Positions 38,016-51,800 of a stretch of DNA of 64,000 nt are shown here, piece after piece. This stretch comes from Todiramphus chloris collaris (Eukaryota > Chordata > Aves > Coraciiformes > Alcedinidae). The stretch spans positions 1,720,971 to 1,784,970 of the forward strand of contig JANVCC010000025.1 in the NCBI GenBank assembly GCA_025345505.1. The letters are read 5' to 3'. A program made the translations under genes and the position numbers. Positions within the stretch are counted from its first letter, which is position 1, and each line of letters starts with the position of its first letter. The notes under the pieces are model-generated. The model saw nothing but the letters and a program-made list of their open reading frames with translations. It did not search any database and was not told the DNA's origin.

Positions 38016-39159
38016 AAGTCTGAGTGTAACAGGGCAACCTTTGTATTGCTGACCTGTTTCACTTTGTTCTTGACATGGATCCTATTTGAGTCACGATGTC
38101 TAGATAATTGGTTTATATCTTTCCAGGCAAGTAATGAGTTCTTCAAGATGACAAAAAGGGTTAGACCTTAAAAACAGGAGCTTCAGGAGCATCGCCCACA
38201 ATACCTTTATGCATTTGATGGGACCCGTATAAAATTCAAATAACTGGAGGCATTCTTAGAGTTGGTTTGATACAGTCAGGAAACTAAACCAATAATCAGG
38301 ACAGTGAAAGGATAAAATAATTGGGAAAGATTAAAAGCTGTGTTTCGAACCAGGTTGCCTTCCTGGAGGTAAAAACTGAAAGAAATTAACCGTGATCAGA
38401 ACAGAAGAAAAAATTCAGACTCATATCCCAATTTTCCAACAATTATTTGCCATTGAACATGCTGTATTGTGCACCCTTGTATCTTAGTAACTTCCAGAAG
38501 GTGCTTTAGAAAAAAACAGCAGCAAAAGGGATTCTCTGCTTGTGGCGATTTTACAGGATCCTATCAACTTTAATGCAAGTAAATGCAGAGTATTTGCAGT
38601 AAGACTGATGTGCTATGTCCATCCAAGACAGCGTGACACAAACTTTAGCTTCAGGAGTTGGCATGAGCTAACAACACAATTACTGATGACCAGCTTTCAG
38701 CAATTAAAGCCATGCCACTGCCTCCAGCAAGTACCATGGTGTACTGTGGGTTTTTCCCCTTATAAATACAGTGTTAATGAGTAGCTTTACCCTTCAGCTG
38801 TCTTCTTCAGAAGCAGGGGGATAGGTGAAGTACTTTGATGATTTTTTTTTTCTTTTTTTTCTGGCTAGCAAAAATGTAGGGCTTTAGTGCAAACTCTGAA
38901 TGAATATTCATCATCTTTGTTCTGCAGCTTTCACTTATCTCTGTGTGTTAAAAGCTCCGTATCAGTTCCAACAGTGTTAGAAACTTCTGTCTGGATGCTT
39001 TTAAAATTGAAGGTTTTAATTCGCTCAGTTGCTTTTAAGGTTGAGAGAAATGAAACAAAGTATTTTGTTTAACTGTCCAAATATTTCACTTCAAACTGCT
39101 GCAAGGCTGCAAAATGTCTCTGTGTTGTCCTTGAACTGAGCTGTCTGTGGATTCTTGCC

Positions 39160-39300
39160 CTTTTCCACCTGGGCCAGGGCCAGGAACCAGGGCTGGGGCA
39201 TCTGGGGAACTGGGCACACCTGTGGTGGCAGGTGCTGGAAGCTCTGCACCCGGATGGTCAGAGGAAAGGTGCTTTCACAGGGAGGTGCTTAGGAACAAAG
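39160..39300. other. Local G+C-rich patch
   Basis: Rich in CCAGG, GGCAGG and CTGGGG words and clearly above the local G+C level, with no coding frame or recognised repeat. Its nature is unknown. Confidence 0.3.
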
Positions 39301-41366
39301 AAGGTAAGGAATGATTCCAAAAAATACAACAAAATACCCATTCTGGGGAATGTTATGATGCAGGTGTTTTGTTTGAAAGGGTTTAGAATATAAATTTCTT
39401 CTTGAAAATACTGACTGTGATTAGTGCAAGAAAACTTTGGTTGTCTAGGATCAACTCAGAAAGCAGATATGTTGTTTACATGGTGAGGTAGCACAGATAA
39501 TTGTACAGATATATATCAATTGCTTGTGGTGTTGGTGCAGGGTTTGTGTTCACTTTCAGGTTTTACTGTTGCTCTGTGTGAGAAATGATAGTAGTTTCTC
39601 ACTCCATTAGCTGGAAAAATGTGAGAAATAAAAATGAGGTGCCTGAATGGGAATTGTCCTAACTTGCTTTCCAGAAGCTTCTGTTACTGACTCAATTTTG
39701 TACTTTATAAATCATCTAACTTCTTTATAAATCAGAGGCATCAGTTAGGCAATTTTTGAGTACTATATATTTTGTTCATGACTAATAAGTTCATTATCTG
39801 GACAATAAATTGCTGCAATGATTTAAATTCAGTTGTGTATTACAAAAATAAAAAACTTATCTGTGTAGTAAGTGCTTAAAATTTATCACTTATAAATCAG
39901 AGAATGATATATTAGGGCACATGAAAAGAGGAAACTCTTGCATGGAAGTCACTCTCTGTCTTTTTCAATACTACGCTGAACTGTAGAAATGAAGATGGCT
40001 GTTAATTTGGTAAAAAAGGTATGCTGAGGATAGAATAAAAAATATTGGTTGCTTCTATAGAATGGCTAGTAGTATGTATTTTAATGCTCAGACAGCTGGG
40101 TGGAGCAGCATAATGACCTTATGTCATTAATTTGCTATTTTTTTCTTCCTCACCAGCCCGTATTTTTCCTTTGAGGCCTGTTATATCTGCATTAAGGTTT
40201 GGGATATGTCTCCTTTTCCTGATAATGTTTATTGCCTGCAGTGTCTTATTAACACCATCCTACTTCCTTTTATTCTTATTCCTTGGGTTGTTGTAACTGA
40301 AAAGCACTTTATCACCCTCTCCTAGAACATAGATTTTTGGTAAACTCTTCAGTGCTCGCAGTTCCTGAGGCTCTGGCAGTAGTGCCTGGATTCCTGAGTT
40401 CCTAACACCCAGCACATGCACAGCTCCTTTACACATCCCAAGGGAAGAGCTTCCAAAGACACTGGGTGAAGTGTCACTGTCATAAGGAGATTTGCAAGTG
40501 CGCTGGTTAGTGCCACAGTAGTGTGGCAGGCTACTAATAAGCAAGAAGTACACTTAAGAGGTTGAGGCATGAAATGTCTCTCCAGCCAGGACATAAATTG
40601 CCTTTCCTGATTTGTTTGTAGAGGGCACTTGAGCTCTGCCTGCATTCGGAAGTGCCAGTTCAGGTGTGGGTGAGGTAGCTGAGGGTAACTGGAATTACTC
40701 TGATCTAAAACACTGGCACATGTTCACTGAGCTACAACAACTGTGTTTGTGCTTGTAGCCCCTGCTAATTCTGAAAGAATAGACACGAATTTAAGCGGCT
40801 TCAACAAGCTTTACATTAATCCCACACAAATTTTACGATGATTTAAATTAATTCATTTCATTTGAAAATATATGTGTAAAACAGCACTTTACTGAAAATG
40901 ACAGAGACTGAAGCATTTCCTGGCTGCTGTTACCAATGAGATCTACTTCAACTAGTTTAGATTAAAATCCTAAATTTTCAAGAATTAAGGTAGTTGTCTG
41001 TAGTTGATGGTGAGGGACACTTGGGTCACATCAACATGGGTGTGTGTCTTATAGATGGGTCATCCTCCAGAAGTGGTACCTACTTGCTGAATGCAGAACT
41101 AGCCAAAATGAATGTCCTTGAGTGTATCTTAACTTTTAGATGGCTGAAGTAGGAGTCCCATTCTAGAGGGACAGGCAATTTTGGTATGTCTGAAAATGCC
41201 AGTAGTAAATAATATTTTTCTTCTTGAATACCTTTTTCAGCTTATTCATCTGAAGGAACCTAAATGTGTGGAATAGCCTCTCAAAAGCTAAAGGCCCCTG
41301 AGGAAGTTCACAATTTCTGTATAAGCCCAGAATTAAAAAAACAGCTCTTGAATTACAGGTAAGGAA

Positions 41367-41411
41367 TCTTAGATTATTAGTTCTTAGATTATTAGAATCT
41401 TAGATTGTAAG
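41367..41411. repeat. Three-copy tandem repeat, 15-16 bp unit
   Basis: Unit TCTTAGATTATTAG at 41367-41380 and 41382-41395, and a diverged third copy TCTTAGATTGTAAG at 41398-41411. It is a small tandem duplication, probably from replication slippage. Confidence 0.85.
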
Positions 41412-44189
41412 ATAACAAACTCTTGATCCAAATCTAAGGCCGTAAAAAAATGAACAACAAGTGATTTTATTTATTTTAATGTTTAAAGAATGTGTGTGAC
41501 ACTGTATACCATACACACGTAGTATTCTGTTCCCGGCACATTTTCAGGGATATGATGAACTGCAAAGAGTACGTTTCCAAGGAGTGTTCTGATGATGGAG
41601 GAGGAGGCCTGGTGTATTGCCTGTTAGGAGACCTATTTCACTGAAATATTAATCAGAAGTGTGACTGGTCTTTAAAACTTCTAATTTCTTATTGAAGCCC
41701 GGAAGTTACAGTTTTCTACAAGTTCATCTTAAGAAATGTATGTGCTGTTAGCGATCGGGGGGGGTCTTCCTCAGGGTTTTGACTGATACAAATGTTGGTT
41801 GGTGGGCCAGTAGGCACCAGGGTGTCAGTACAGGGTTCACTTCAAGCATGCTTTTAACCACCAATGGCAATTAGAATAATACTTTGTCAGGGATATAAAA
41901 TAATTCAATGCATTTCTCCCTTTGGTATTAATGAAATGAAAATGTCTCGTAACTCTTACAAGGTAAGTGAATTCTAAAGATACTGTTTGAAGTAGCTTTA
42001 TTTTGAGAACTCCATGTCAAAGTGTAGTTTAGACTTTTTGAGTGGCTGGGTGAATACAGTCCCGTATTTACAGTCAATGCAGGCCTCTAAAAGTAAGGAA
42101 CATTCCATGGAAAGAAAAAGTAACTTTTATTCCACTGAAAAAGTGGTCAATAATGGGTAGAAACAAGCAGAAAACTTGTCAATATGTTGTGTCGTGCTCA
42201 AGTGTGATCCATTCCTTCTAGAATAAAGCTTGGAAGGAACTGCAGTGAACTTTGGTGTAAGTTAAACTTTGCTTGTAATGACAAACTATTACATGCTCTG
42301 CTGGTGTAGAAAATGGCATTTTTCTTTGAGCTGTGTTACTTTGAAAACTATTTGAATAATGCTACACTTATACATCCAAATCAATTTATTAGAATAACCC
42401 CGCGCTTTTGAAACAGAGTTGACTTGTATAAACATGTTTAGTCATTATTGAATTTTATTCTCCCATTTAATGAATGCTGTTCGGTCATGGTGTTCAGTCA
42501 CTAAATTAATTAACATGTCTGTAACGTGAATTGTTTACATGTCAATCAAAATCAAAGGAAAAAAAAAATTACAATCTGCCTGGAAAACAAAATGGGCTTA
42601 TTATATCAAGTGATATAAGTGAAAGTAAATTGAAAAATGAAACCAAGTGTGTTTATCTACAGTAAACAGGGGTTATTTTCCTATTTTTTCCTATGCTTCA
42701 ATTTAGTTTTTAAGAAATCTTGTTTCTATAGTTTGTTAAATATTGCAGGAACTCTTTTATGCTTATATTGATCATCTGTCTATCTGTATCTGGAACTGTG
42801 TGCATCACTCAACATCCTGTAGCTACTGATCTCTGTTAGAGACATAATACTCTGTGCATTAGAAGGTGAATTAATTCTAGTTTTCAAGCAATGAGATATT
42901 CTCAAATATTATTATATGATGTAATTGTATTAACTTATGTATGCTTTGAGGCACAGGAGGGAAGAAGTATCCCAGAAAGCTTTCCCAAAAAATTCTCATA
43001 AATTACTAATGAGGGTTTTCATCAGACTCTTCTGAATGTTCTTTTAATCTTCTTGTGTCTTAATTTAATTCACTATTTCGTGTAATTAAAAAAAAAAAAA
43101 GGCAAATTTTCTTCCTGTTTTCCTGCTTACACTATAAGAGTATATAGCAATGTGAAGCCTCTCTTATCTCAGAGACAACCCTACAACCAAACAGGACAGA
43201 AAAACCGCTATGGACTCATTTGAGTTCATCTTTTATGAATATACTGCTATGAGTTCAAAAAGTAGCACTCAGATCATCACATTGTGTTCACTTCATTCAG
43301 GCTGAAAATTCTTCCTCGTAAATAATTGCACAGAAGTAAGCAAGAGAGGTCGGTATGAAGGATTTACAAAACAAGGGGATGAATACAAATACCTGGCCTT
43401 GAAATGAATTTGTATTGTAAACTAGCTTTATGCCCCTGAGAATTGCTTTATTGTGTTATCACGTGGCAAATAGTAGATTAAATGGAATACTTCAGTATAC
43501 CAGTACAAAAAAATCCCCTGGAGGTTGGAACTTGTACTTCTGGTCTTTTTATCGTAAATGAGACATTACAGATTTGGGAAGAAATAGGGCAAAAGTATGG
43601 ACAAGTAGGAAAGCAATTCCACAGAACATCGTGGGGTTGTTTTCATCATAAATACAGTATTATCTTTTAATTCCGGCATTTTTCAGAATAACCTCAGTTA
43701 TTTAGCTTTATCAGACTTGCCTACTGCAAGCAAATAGTAATGGGGAGTTTCAAATGATTGTTTACTGTGAACAACATGAAATGCAGAACTAGCACAGAGG
43801 AGAACTGTGGAGGTATTGTACCACCAGTAGATGTGGCTGAGCTAGCTGAATGACTGACATTCTCCACTGAGGTGCCTCGTGTCCCTTCAATGCCACAGTG
43901 ATGTTTGCAAAGCTGTGCCAAAGACACTGCAATATAAACTATGAGTATTTCACAAAATGCTCCATATACACTCCATAATGTCATTGGCAATAACCCACAC
44001 AATTTATGCATGACACACAGTTTAATATCATCTTAGTGAGACACTACACTAAAGCAAGTGATCTAAAAATAAATTAAGATTACAAATTAAGAAGACTGAA
44101 GTAAAGAACACAAGAGCATGTGGCAGATCACTTGCTCTTCAGAAATCTGTAACGGAGAGATCGCACGTGCTTTGCATTCCCCGGAGGGG

Positions 44190-44430
44190 CAGAACTTAGC
44201 TCCTGCCTGCAAAATGAGAAAAGTCTGAACTGACCTGCAGTGTGTGCTAATAAAATCTGCTCCTGTTTGGGGCTGCTGCTGTCCCATCCAGCAGCTCTCC
44301 CCTGTCCTGCCCCTGCAGCTCCCTTGCTGAGTGATGGCTCTTGAGCTCTCCCTGCAGCATGTGCGGATTGCACAGGATGGAATGGCTGTGCACACAGACT
44401 CCCCGGGCAGCAGGTCCGTCCTGCACAGGC
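44190..44430. other. Local G+C-rich patch
   Basis: Contains CCCCTGTCCTGCCCCTGCAG and CTCTCCCTGCAG, both of which look like splice acceptors on +, and open minus-strand frames in two registers. No donor or consistent frame follows the acceptors, so an exon is not called. Confidence 0.3.
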
Positions 44431-47400
44431 TTTACCCGGCTATTATAATTTAAGGGTAATTTAGGTTCAGCAGCAATCTTAACTATCTCTCCCCTTCGTC
44501 ACGCTAAATCAAACATGTAATTCTGTTAGCATGGATTACCCACTGCAGTGACTGCTTCTATTGTGCTACTGCAATGGTTTTGTCCTTTACACAAAATAGG
44601 AGCAGAGCAGGTCTGCAAGGAAAAGTGATGATCAGTAGTAGTTAGGAGTAGTCTAACTGCTGTTTGGTTTGCTTTGGTATTTGGAAACACAACCCAGAGA
44701 AAAAGGTTAATTAATGTTATGGACAGTTGGAGCAAAGTGAATTATTAACGAAAGAAAAACAAGAAAAAAAAAAAGTAGGTATTTCTGAACGTTAGAAACT
44801 TAATTTAAATGATGTTTGGCTTATGGACATATCAAGTGTAAGCTGGCTGTTGAAGGCCAGCTTCAGCTTCAACATAAAGTGGATGAGGACTTCTCATAGA
44901 AAATGCTCATGAAATTTATACAGGTGATAAGCTAAGGTAAGGATCAACTGGGAATGATGCTGGAGATGTTTCTTGTTCTATGCAGATGCCATTTTTCCTT
45001 TTTACACCACAAAGCCACTTGGGGGTGTGCAGCACTGGTGAACTTAGTGCTTCCAACAGTTTCTATAGCAACCTAGTGCCCAACAGTTCTTTTTCTGTGC
45101 AATGTTGGGAACCTTGCAAAAAACACTACCTCATTTCAAAACGTGCTCTTCCTTGAAATCCTAGTGAGTGAATAACTTTCCTAGGGAAGGTGAGAACTGA
45201 GGAGTACACAAGGAATTGTACTTGCAAGATAAAATTAGACTTTGGGTATGTACAAGGGAAAAGAGAAGTCTGAAGTTAGAAGTCCAAAAATGTGGGCAAT
45301 TTAGTTTAGGCTGAAGGTGCTTCAATCAAATCAAAAGGTAAGATTTTAACAAACTGCTGTGAGAAGAACTGTCTCTTATCATTGACCTTGTGAATTTGAG
45401 TTGTGGTATAGAAAATGAACAGAAATGCTCAACTCAACTGTCTTCCTCTCAAAATTGATAGTCGTGGATCTGTGTTGTTCCAAGATGACAGTTTTGCAAC
45501 AAAGGAATTTCACTTGAACAAGTTGAGTGGAGATACACTGAATTGAGGGGGTTTTCTTCCTAATTAGCCAAAAAGTAGCATGAGAAAGAAATACCTTATT
45601 GCCATATACCAACTCCTGGTTTCTCCAATAGACAGAAAGTAAAAATCACACTGGTTCCCTTAAGAGAATGAGAGCTAAAATGTTTCATCCCTATGGAACA
45701 GTGAGCACATACAAGCCAGTGAGAGCTCTTTAGCCCTGCTGGTCTTAGAATAGCAGATATTATTAACGAAGTAATTTTGTATTCAATAAATGTCTTCAGA
45801 ATTTCTGTAGTTCTTAATTGTAGTTCAATTTCAGCAACTCTGCCATTCCAGTAACACCAAGTTTGGAACAGAAACCAAGCAAAACGCATTTGCTTCTCTG
45901 TGTTGCTAGACTTACTTCAAACCCTGTTGGATCATTCCCTCATGAGAATGAGAATACTTGAGGGTAATGGGAAGTATCCTACTTGCATTTTTATTCTGCG
46001 GTATGTTTCTGAATGTTCAGGGATTTAAGATATTCCATTATTGCCAATCCATTGTTTTTCTTTGTTAGGAGCAGATGGCTAATGCCATTGGACAGGGCTT
46101 TGAAAAATAAATTCTGAATACATCTAACAGAGCTTTTTACTTTTTATAGAACAATGGGCAACGTGAACTTTCAGAATGTTTCAACAAGATACGTAGTTAA
46201 CTGGATCACTAAGGTTGCAATTAAAGGGAGCAAAAGTAGGTGATGAAACTAAAAAAAAAATAAAAATTGATAAGCACTTAGAAACTGATACACAATTATC
46301 TATTAATTATTAGGGGAAATGAAATTCCTGTTAACATAAGAGGAATAGTATTTGTGCTTAACAAGGTTGCTGCTCTATTAAGTAGCTACTGGTTCAGACT
46401 AGGACGAAAGTTCAATTAGTGTCAAAGTTTCATTTGGTGACATGAATACATTAGATCCTCAATCTGAGTATTTTTGGAGCACATTCATATTCTCAGTTTA
46501 AACCAATATGATGCTAACCTGCCTAGCATGTGCACATGGCGTATTTGTGACACTTAGAAGAAAAATTCTTATGTCTCTTTTCAAAAAGGATGACCCAAAT
46601 AAAACAAAATTCAAGCCCAAAATTTGAATGTTGGGAAGTTCTGGTCCAGTTGTGTATTTTGACCATTTTGTGCAACACTTGTCATGGTCTTTGGAAAAGA
46701 GGTGGCCTGGGTAATGAAAGCAAAATGACTACATCACCAAGCTGTTCCACTGGGGCTGGTACTCCCCTGGTTGTCTGCACTGTGCTGTGTAGACCTACTT
46801 TCCGTGCCTGGAACTGTATTCAAGAAATGATTGCTGAGACAACAGTTGTTTTGTGCCTGTTACTCTTATCAGAACAAATATAGATGTTGATTGATTTGAA
46901 TTTATGAAGCATAATACTATTCTTTCTAATGGCAAAATAGATACTTGCCATAAATAAGTGATGATATTCATTCCCTCTGAGCTTGTATGAGGGTAAAAGA
47001 AGTTTCCATGGTGCTGGCAGGGACATAAAAAGCTGTGCTATTGAACACAAAAGAATCCCCCCCAGTCTCTATCACCTGTTCTCAAGCCTTGCAACCAAAA
47101 ACTGAAAAAGTCTGGGCAGTCCAACAAAACTTAATTGATCCCACTGTGCTTGCTCAGTGCTATCTGAGGCCACAATAAAACAAGAAATACTTTTCGTAAT
47201 ATTTTAACACCTTCCAAATGTCAATGTGAAGAAGCTGCGTTTTCTTGTCTATAAAATCTGGACCATAGCTCTTTTGATGCAAATGTTACTTGTGATAGTT
47301 GCTTATTAAGTTACATGCATATCCAGACAGGGCTGCCAATTTATGAAGTACTGGGACTTGTTATGATGACCGTGTGTTCACAACACAATGTGACTGGAAG

Positions 47401-48259
47401 AACTGAGCCTGTATAAAAGTTTTGCACTATTTTCATTGATGTTTTATCAACAATTAACATTTGTTTCAATAGACTTTTAAAAAGAAATAGTATTTGCACA
47501 TCATAGTTCTGTAAATAATATGATAATCTTCCTTTATCATGTAACAACTTCATTGTCAGACCTGCAAAAATAACCCTGGCATAGTTAATATTCTTTGCTT
47601 GAAAGGCAGGATATTTTCAGTTGTGACAAATGAGTCAAGGCTGGAAAATGTTTTATTTCTTTGTCATTTTAAAAATAGTGCAGTTGCTGGTAATTCAAGA
47701 TCCCTGATATTCTAGAATATGAATATAGTCTGTCATTATGTTATTTGTGGGATTTTTTTCGTTTCCCTCTGTTTTCCAAAACCTGAATGCCTTCTTTGTG
47801 CTACCACTATCTGCTCTTGCCCTCTGGCAAGAAGATCAACATGAAAGAGGGATAAAAGAGAATAGAATAAGAATGAAGAATGCAAAAGAAAGATGAACCG
47901 AGAGAAGAATAGATTAAATTATTAAAGAAAGGGAAAACAAAAGAGATGACAGATGTAAAGCTGATATGTAATAAGCTTATTAATATTTTGATAGGACTTT
48001 TGTGGAGGCAACCAAATGAGTTTATTTCAACTTGAAATTCTGTATACATGTATTGATTCAACACGCTGAGAGTGGTTGAAATGTTCCTTGTATGTAAACG
48101 GAGATCACATTCAGTACATTCTGTGCAAGAAAGTCACAAACTAGTTTCTTCAAGGAGCCTCTTTCTATCCTTCTGATTGTCTTGGATTACAAATATTTAA
48201 GAGGCAAATAGGTTTCTACGGAGGATGAGACAGCATGGAAAAGATACTAGTAGTTGTCT

Positions 48260-48480
48260 GATCTCGGTTCCTGCAGTCACTGTGCCGCTGCAGACCACTG
48301 TAGTCTCCTCAGAAGGAGCAGAGAGGGAGAGCTGAGGCCCGGCTCAGCCCCAGGGATGTGACTCATAGCCCTGGGGAGGTGCAGGTGTTGGGTGTGTAGG
48401 GTGCAGGGCCCGGGCCCAGGGGGGCTCTCACTCTCTGCTTTGACAGACGGTGTTTCTCGAAGCCTGGGACCGGACAAGAG
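48260..48480. other. G+C-rich patch with 12-bp palindrome
   Basis: The most G+C-rich stretch of the window. It includes the perfect palindrome GGGCCCGGGCCC (48406-48417) and about six CpG. It has no supported coding frame. It could be a regulatory element or remnant of a G+C-rich insertion. Confidence 0.4.
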
Positions 48481-48807
48481 CTGTCTAGAAGAGCTGAAAG
48501 GGTACCAGCAATGGAAGCAGTGCTTTACCTGTTCCTGTTCGTAACCCTGCGTATTCAGAGCTCTCCTGTTTCACAAGACTGCTTTTTGTGTGTGTGATGT
48601 AGTTAATGGATTTTGTTCTGTATCATGCTAGTGAGTTTCCACAATCATAGTCTGAAAGGAGGGGTGAAGTCACAGTTCTGCAGGAGGGAGTGGTCCCACC
48701 TTTAATGGATGCCTGGTTCAGTGCACCATAAAAACTCAGGACCTCTTCTGAGAACCTCTGGTCATGCAGAGTCTGAATAGAAAATGTGCACTTTGAGAAA
48801 CCCATAC

Positions 48808-48871
48808 TTAAGCCATTTGCAAACTCTTTTTAAGCCATTTCCTGCACAACTTAAGCCATTTCCTGCACACT
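48808..48871. repeat. Three-copy tandem repeat, 21-22 bp unit
   Basis: Unit beginning TTAAGCCATTT starts at 48808, 48830 and 48851. Copies two and three share TTAAGCCATTTCCTGCACA, while copy one is diverged after the first 11 bases. This suggests an older duplication followed by a more recent one. Confidence 0.85.
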
Positions 48872-51800
48872 TTTTAAAGAATCCCTCTTAACTAACCCTG
48901 TGCAGAGACACAAATGAATAGTTCCTGTCTTTTGAGGAATATCACTAAAGGAGTCAGTGGGAAAAGACCTTATCAGCTGTGCTTATATATTTATTGTCCA
49001 TGTGCTGCTTTTCATCAAGTTCAACCTCAAACAACCAGCCCCATTCTGCTGTTGAGACTGCTCCAACATAAATTTCTTTCACTGGACAGGTAGCTCAGTT
49101 AAAGCCAGGAGCAAACTTGAGAAGGATAAATAGAACTGTAACAACAGGAGAGATAAAATGACATGACTTGGTTGTTTCATTTTCATGTAGAAAACAGATT
49201 TGAGCTTTAGGCTATCACTGTTGGCTTCATAAGTGAAATGGGCATCATAATGCCTTATGCTGCTAGTTCTGGCTGATGTTTTGTACATTTTCCCCACCCC
49301 GCACTGGTAGTTCCTCTGCTCAAGAAGGGACTAGGGATGGAATAATTTGGGTAATTAGCCTGTGTGCTGAAATTTGAACAACTTTCACTTGTGACCTGCA
49401 GTCCTGCAAAATAATAAACACTTAGTTTTCCAGCCTTGCTTTAAACCCAAAACAGCAATTGTATTGGTAACAGTCTTGCACCAGCACTTGGACATAAGAG
49501 ATAAAGACAAGCTGACTTACAAGTGTGCAAGACATGTGCTAACCCTGATGGGCAGTAGTCCTCTCTAGGAAAGGGAACCCAAGCCATTGCTTATTAAGGC
49601 TCATTTTAAACTGGACTTCCAAACAAGAACAAAGGAGTGCAGATTTTTAAAGTTCATTACCTGCACCAGTGAGCTCAGTATTCATCCTGTAGAAAACAAT
49701 TAGTTTATATTGACCTGCAAATGTATGTTTATTAAAAGTATTTGCTTTCAGCTATATCTGGCCTAATGAAGCCACAGAGGCTTCCCCTGGCAAATGTAAG
49801 AAATTGTGGAGTGGACACTATATATGTATGAATTTTATTGTTCCCCCCCTTTTTAAAGTCATGTGTTAGGAGTTCCCTAGGAGAAAGGCTCGTATGGTTT
49901 TTGTATTGCTGCCTCTTCAGTAGTGTGCTGAGAAAACACTCGAATGTAAACATCCTTAGACAGTGCACGCACTGCATCAGCTGTGAGTTGCCAGTGCTTA
50001 GTTTTTTTCTCACTTATTCGGTCTCTTAAATCCTGCTCGGTGTTTTTTGCTGTAACTCTTTAAACCTGGAGTCCAGCTCCTCAGAAATAATGCACTGTTT
50101 GAGGGGGAAGTGGAAGAAGGAGCAGTTATGTCCGGCTCTTTCCTTGATCACCTTGAAAACAGGGAACTAATAATTGCAGTTAACAAAAGATGTAGCCCCT
50201 CCCTCTGTAATGATCACCTGTTAGTTATCACCCATGCCTGCATCCCACTGAGAAAGGATTACTGTGATTGCCTCTGCCAGGGGCAATGGGTAAGGGCACT
50301 TGGACTCCAGTGTAATTACTGCTTTTTAGGAAGGTAGAAAAGAGGTTGTTTCCCATTTCTTAATTTTCTATGTTTCTAATGCCTCAGTGTTGCACAGATT
50401 CTGGGCAATTATATGTCCATAGATATAATTATACCCCCACAGATATCCCCATAGAAGCACATGGCTAAATAATTACAGAAATAGTGACATGTACACTGAT
50501 ATATGAACTCCCAAGGGTGTCTGAATGCCCTATGAAATGTATAACTTCTGATAGAGGAGGGAGAGTCTGTCAACGCATCTTGAAGCATTGTAACCATCTC
50601 TCAGTCTGGCTATTTTGTTCTGATGGTTACTAGCCCAATTCAGGAATAGGCCATGCCCACCAGTGTCATATTTTACCGGTGGCAGTGCAAAATGTGCTAC
50701 TGCTTCTCTGAGCTGATAGAGTTCAAAACCACGTAATGTTACTTTAGCGTTCGTTTATTTTCCAAGGTTTTCTGAGACTTTGCTAACTCAGAAAGCAGGT
50801 TTATCTTTTTTTTTAATTTATTTTCTTAATCTGGTTTTCCAGTTAAGCAAATCAATGTGCAGAACACCCTGACCTCTCACCAGTTTTGTATATCAGCTCT
50901 TAATATCTCTGTCCAGCTCCTGTGTCGCTTACAGTCACACCAGTGAATGGAGTTTGGGCACTCGACTGCATGGTGCAATTAGCAAAGTGTCCTAGGAAGG
51001 CAGTTTGATTTGTTCTCTACTTCTGATTTACTGAGAACAGCAAAACCTGCCTCTGCCACCTTAATACATTAATCTGTTACTCATCAGCTAATAAGAAGCT
51101 GAACTCGATTTCCAGAACTGCTGAACTCTTGCAAATGCACTTGAGGTAATTTACATCTAAGGTACTTAGTGTCTGTGAAGAAATTAGTATTCTGTTTTTT
51201 TAACATTGCTTTGAGGAGGTCTTTTAAAGTTGCATTAGTTAGATTGGAGCAATGTCTGGGTGCAAGCACCAGAACCGCTTGCAGAGGCACTCCTGGAGGT
51301 GAGGTGGTCATTATGGGTGACTCTTTCAAAGCAGTGTCTGATTATTAGAAGAGAAATGAGATAACCAGAAGTTACTTGGTGATAGTGTAAGCGGGCAGCA
51401 GAGATGCTTAAGCTGCACAGAGCACAGCAGGTATAAAATATTGAGGTAGCATTGATTGTAATTTAAACATATTCTAGTACAGCATTTAGACTGCTCTTGA
51501 GAAGATGTATTGGTCTCAGGAGAGCTACAAAAAAATATTTGGGTCACAGAAGAAACATACTGGAATTGTAGGGAAGAGATCATACCACTGTACTCTGGAC
51601 TGCATCTAGAGGTAAAAACACTTCATTATATGGTTACCTTACTGGTCATCTGTCCCTGTTCCAGTTTGTGGTAAAAGTTTTGTTGACTCCTGACAGAATC
51701 AGGATCCCAGCACTGCATTACCTGGTAAAAAAGAGTTTGAATAAAGAGACATCGACCTGTTAACAGCAGAAACCAGGAGGAGCTCCTGTTTGGACTCTTT

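Larger units (their letters stand above)
35836..41366. other. Gene-free stretch, intron or intergenic
   Basis: No supported gene. It holds a T-rich tract at 37991-38015 and a G+C-richer patch at about 39160-39300 (CCAGGGCCAGG-like words). A minus-strand frame at 40260-40553 is protein-like in places but lacks a convincing acceptor. A CTCF-like word sits at 35874-35890. Confidence 0.5.
41412..48807. other. Gene-free stretch, intron or intergenic
   Basis: No supported gene. It holds short A runs near 43088, 44765 and 46250, a G+C-richer patch at 44190-44430 and another at 48260-48480. A minus-strand frame ending at 43721 has a possible acceptor and a hydrophobic C-terminal part and is discussed under findings. 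No mobile element was recognised. Confidence 0.5.

Noticed and set aside
40260..40645. Two overlapping minus-strand frames of 97-98 codons
   Set aside because: The composition is partly protein-like, but the two registers overlap, no good acceptor precedes them, and no family is recognised.
49945..49958. TGTAAACATCCTTA, like the 5' part of miR-30
   Set aside because: The match stops after 12 to 13 bases and no complementary arm lies within 80 bp on either side.
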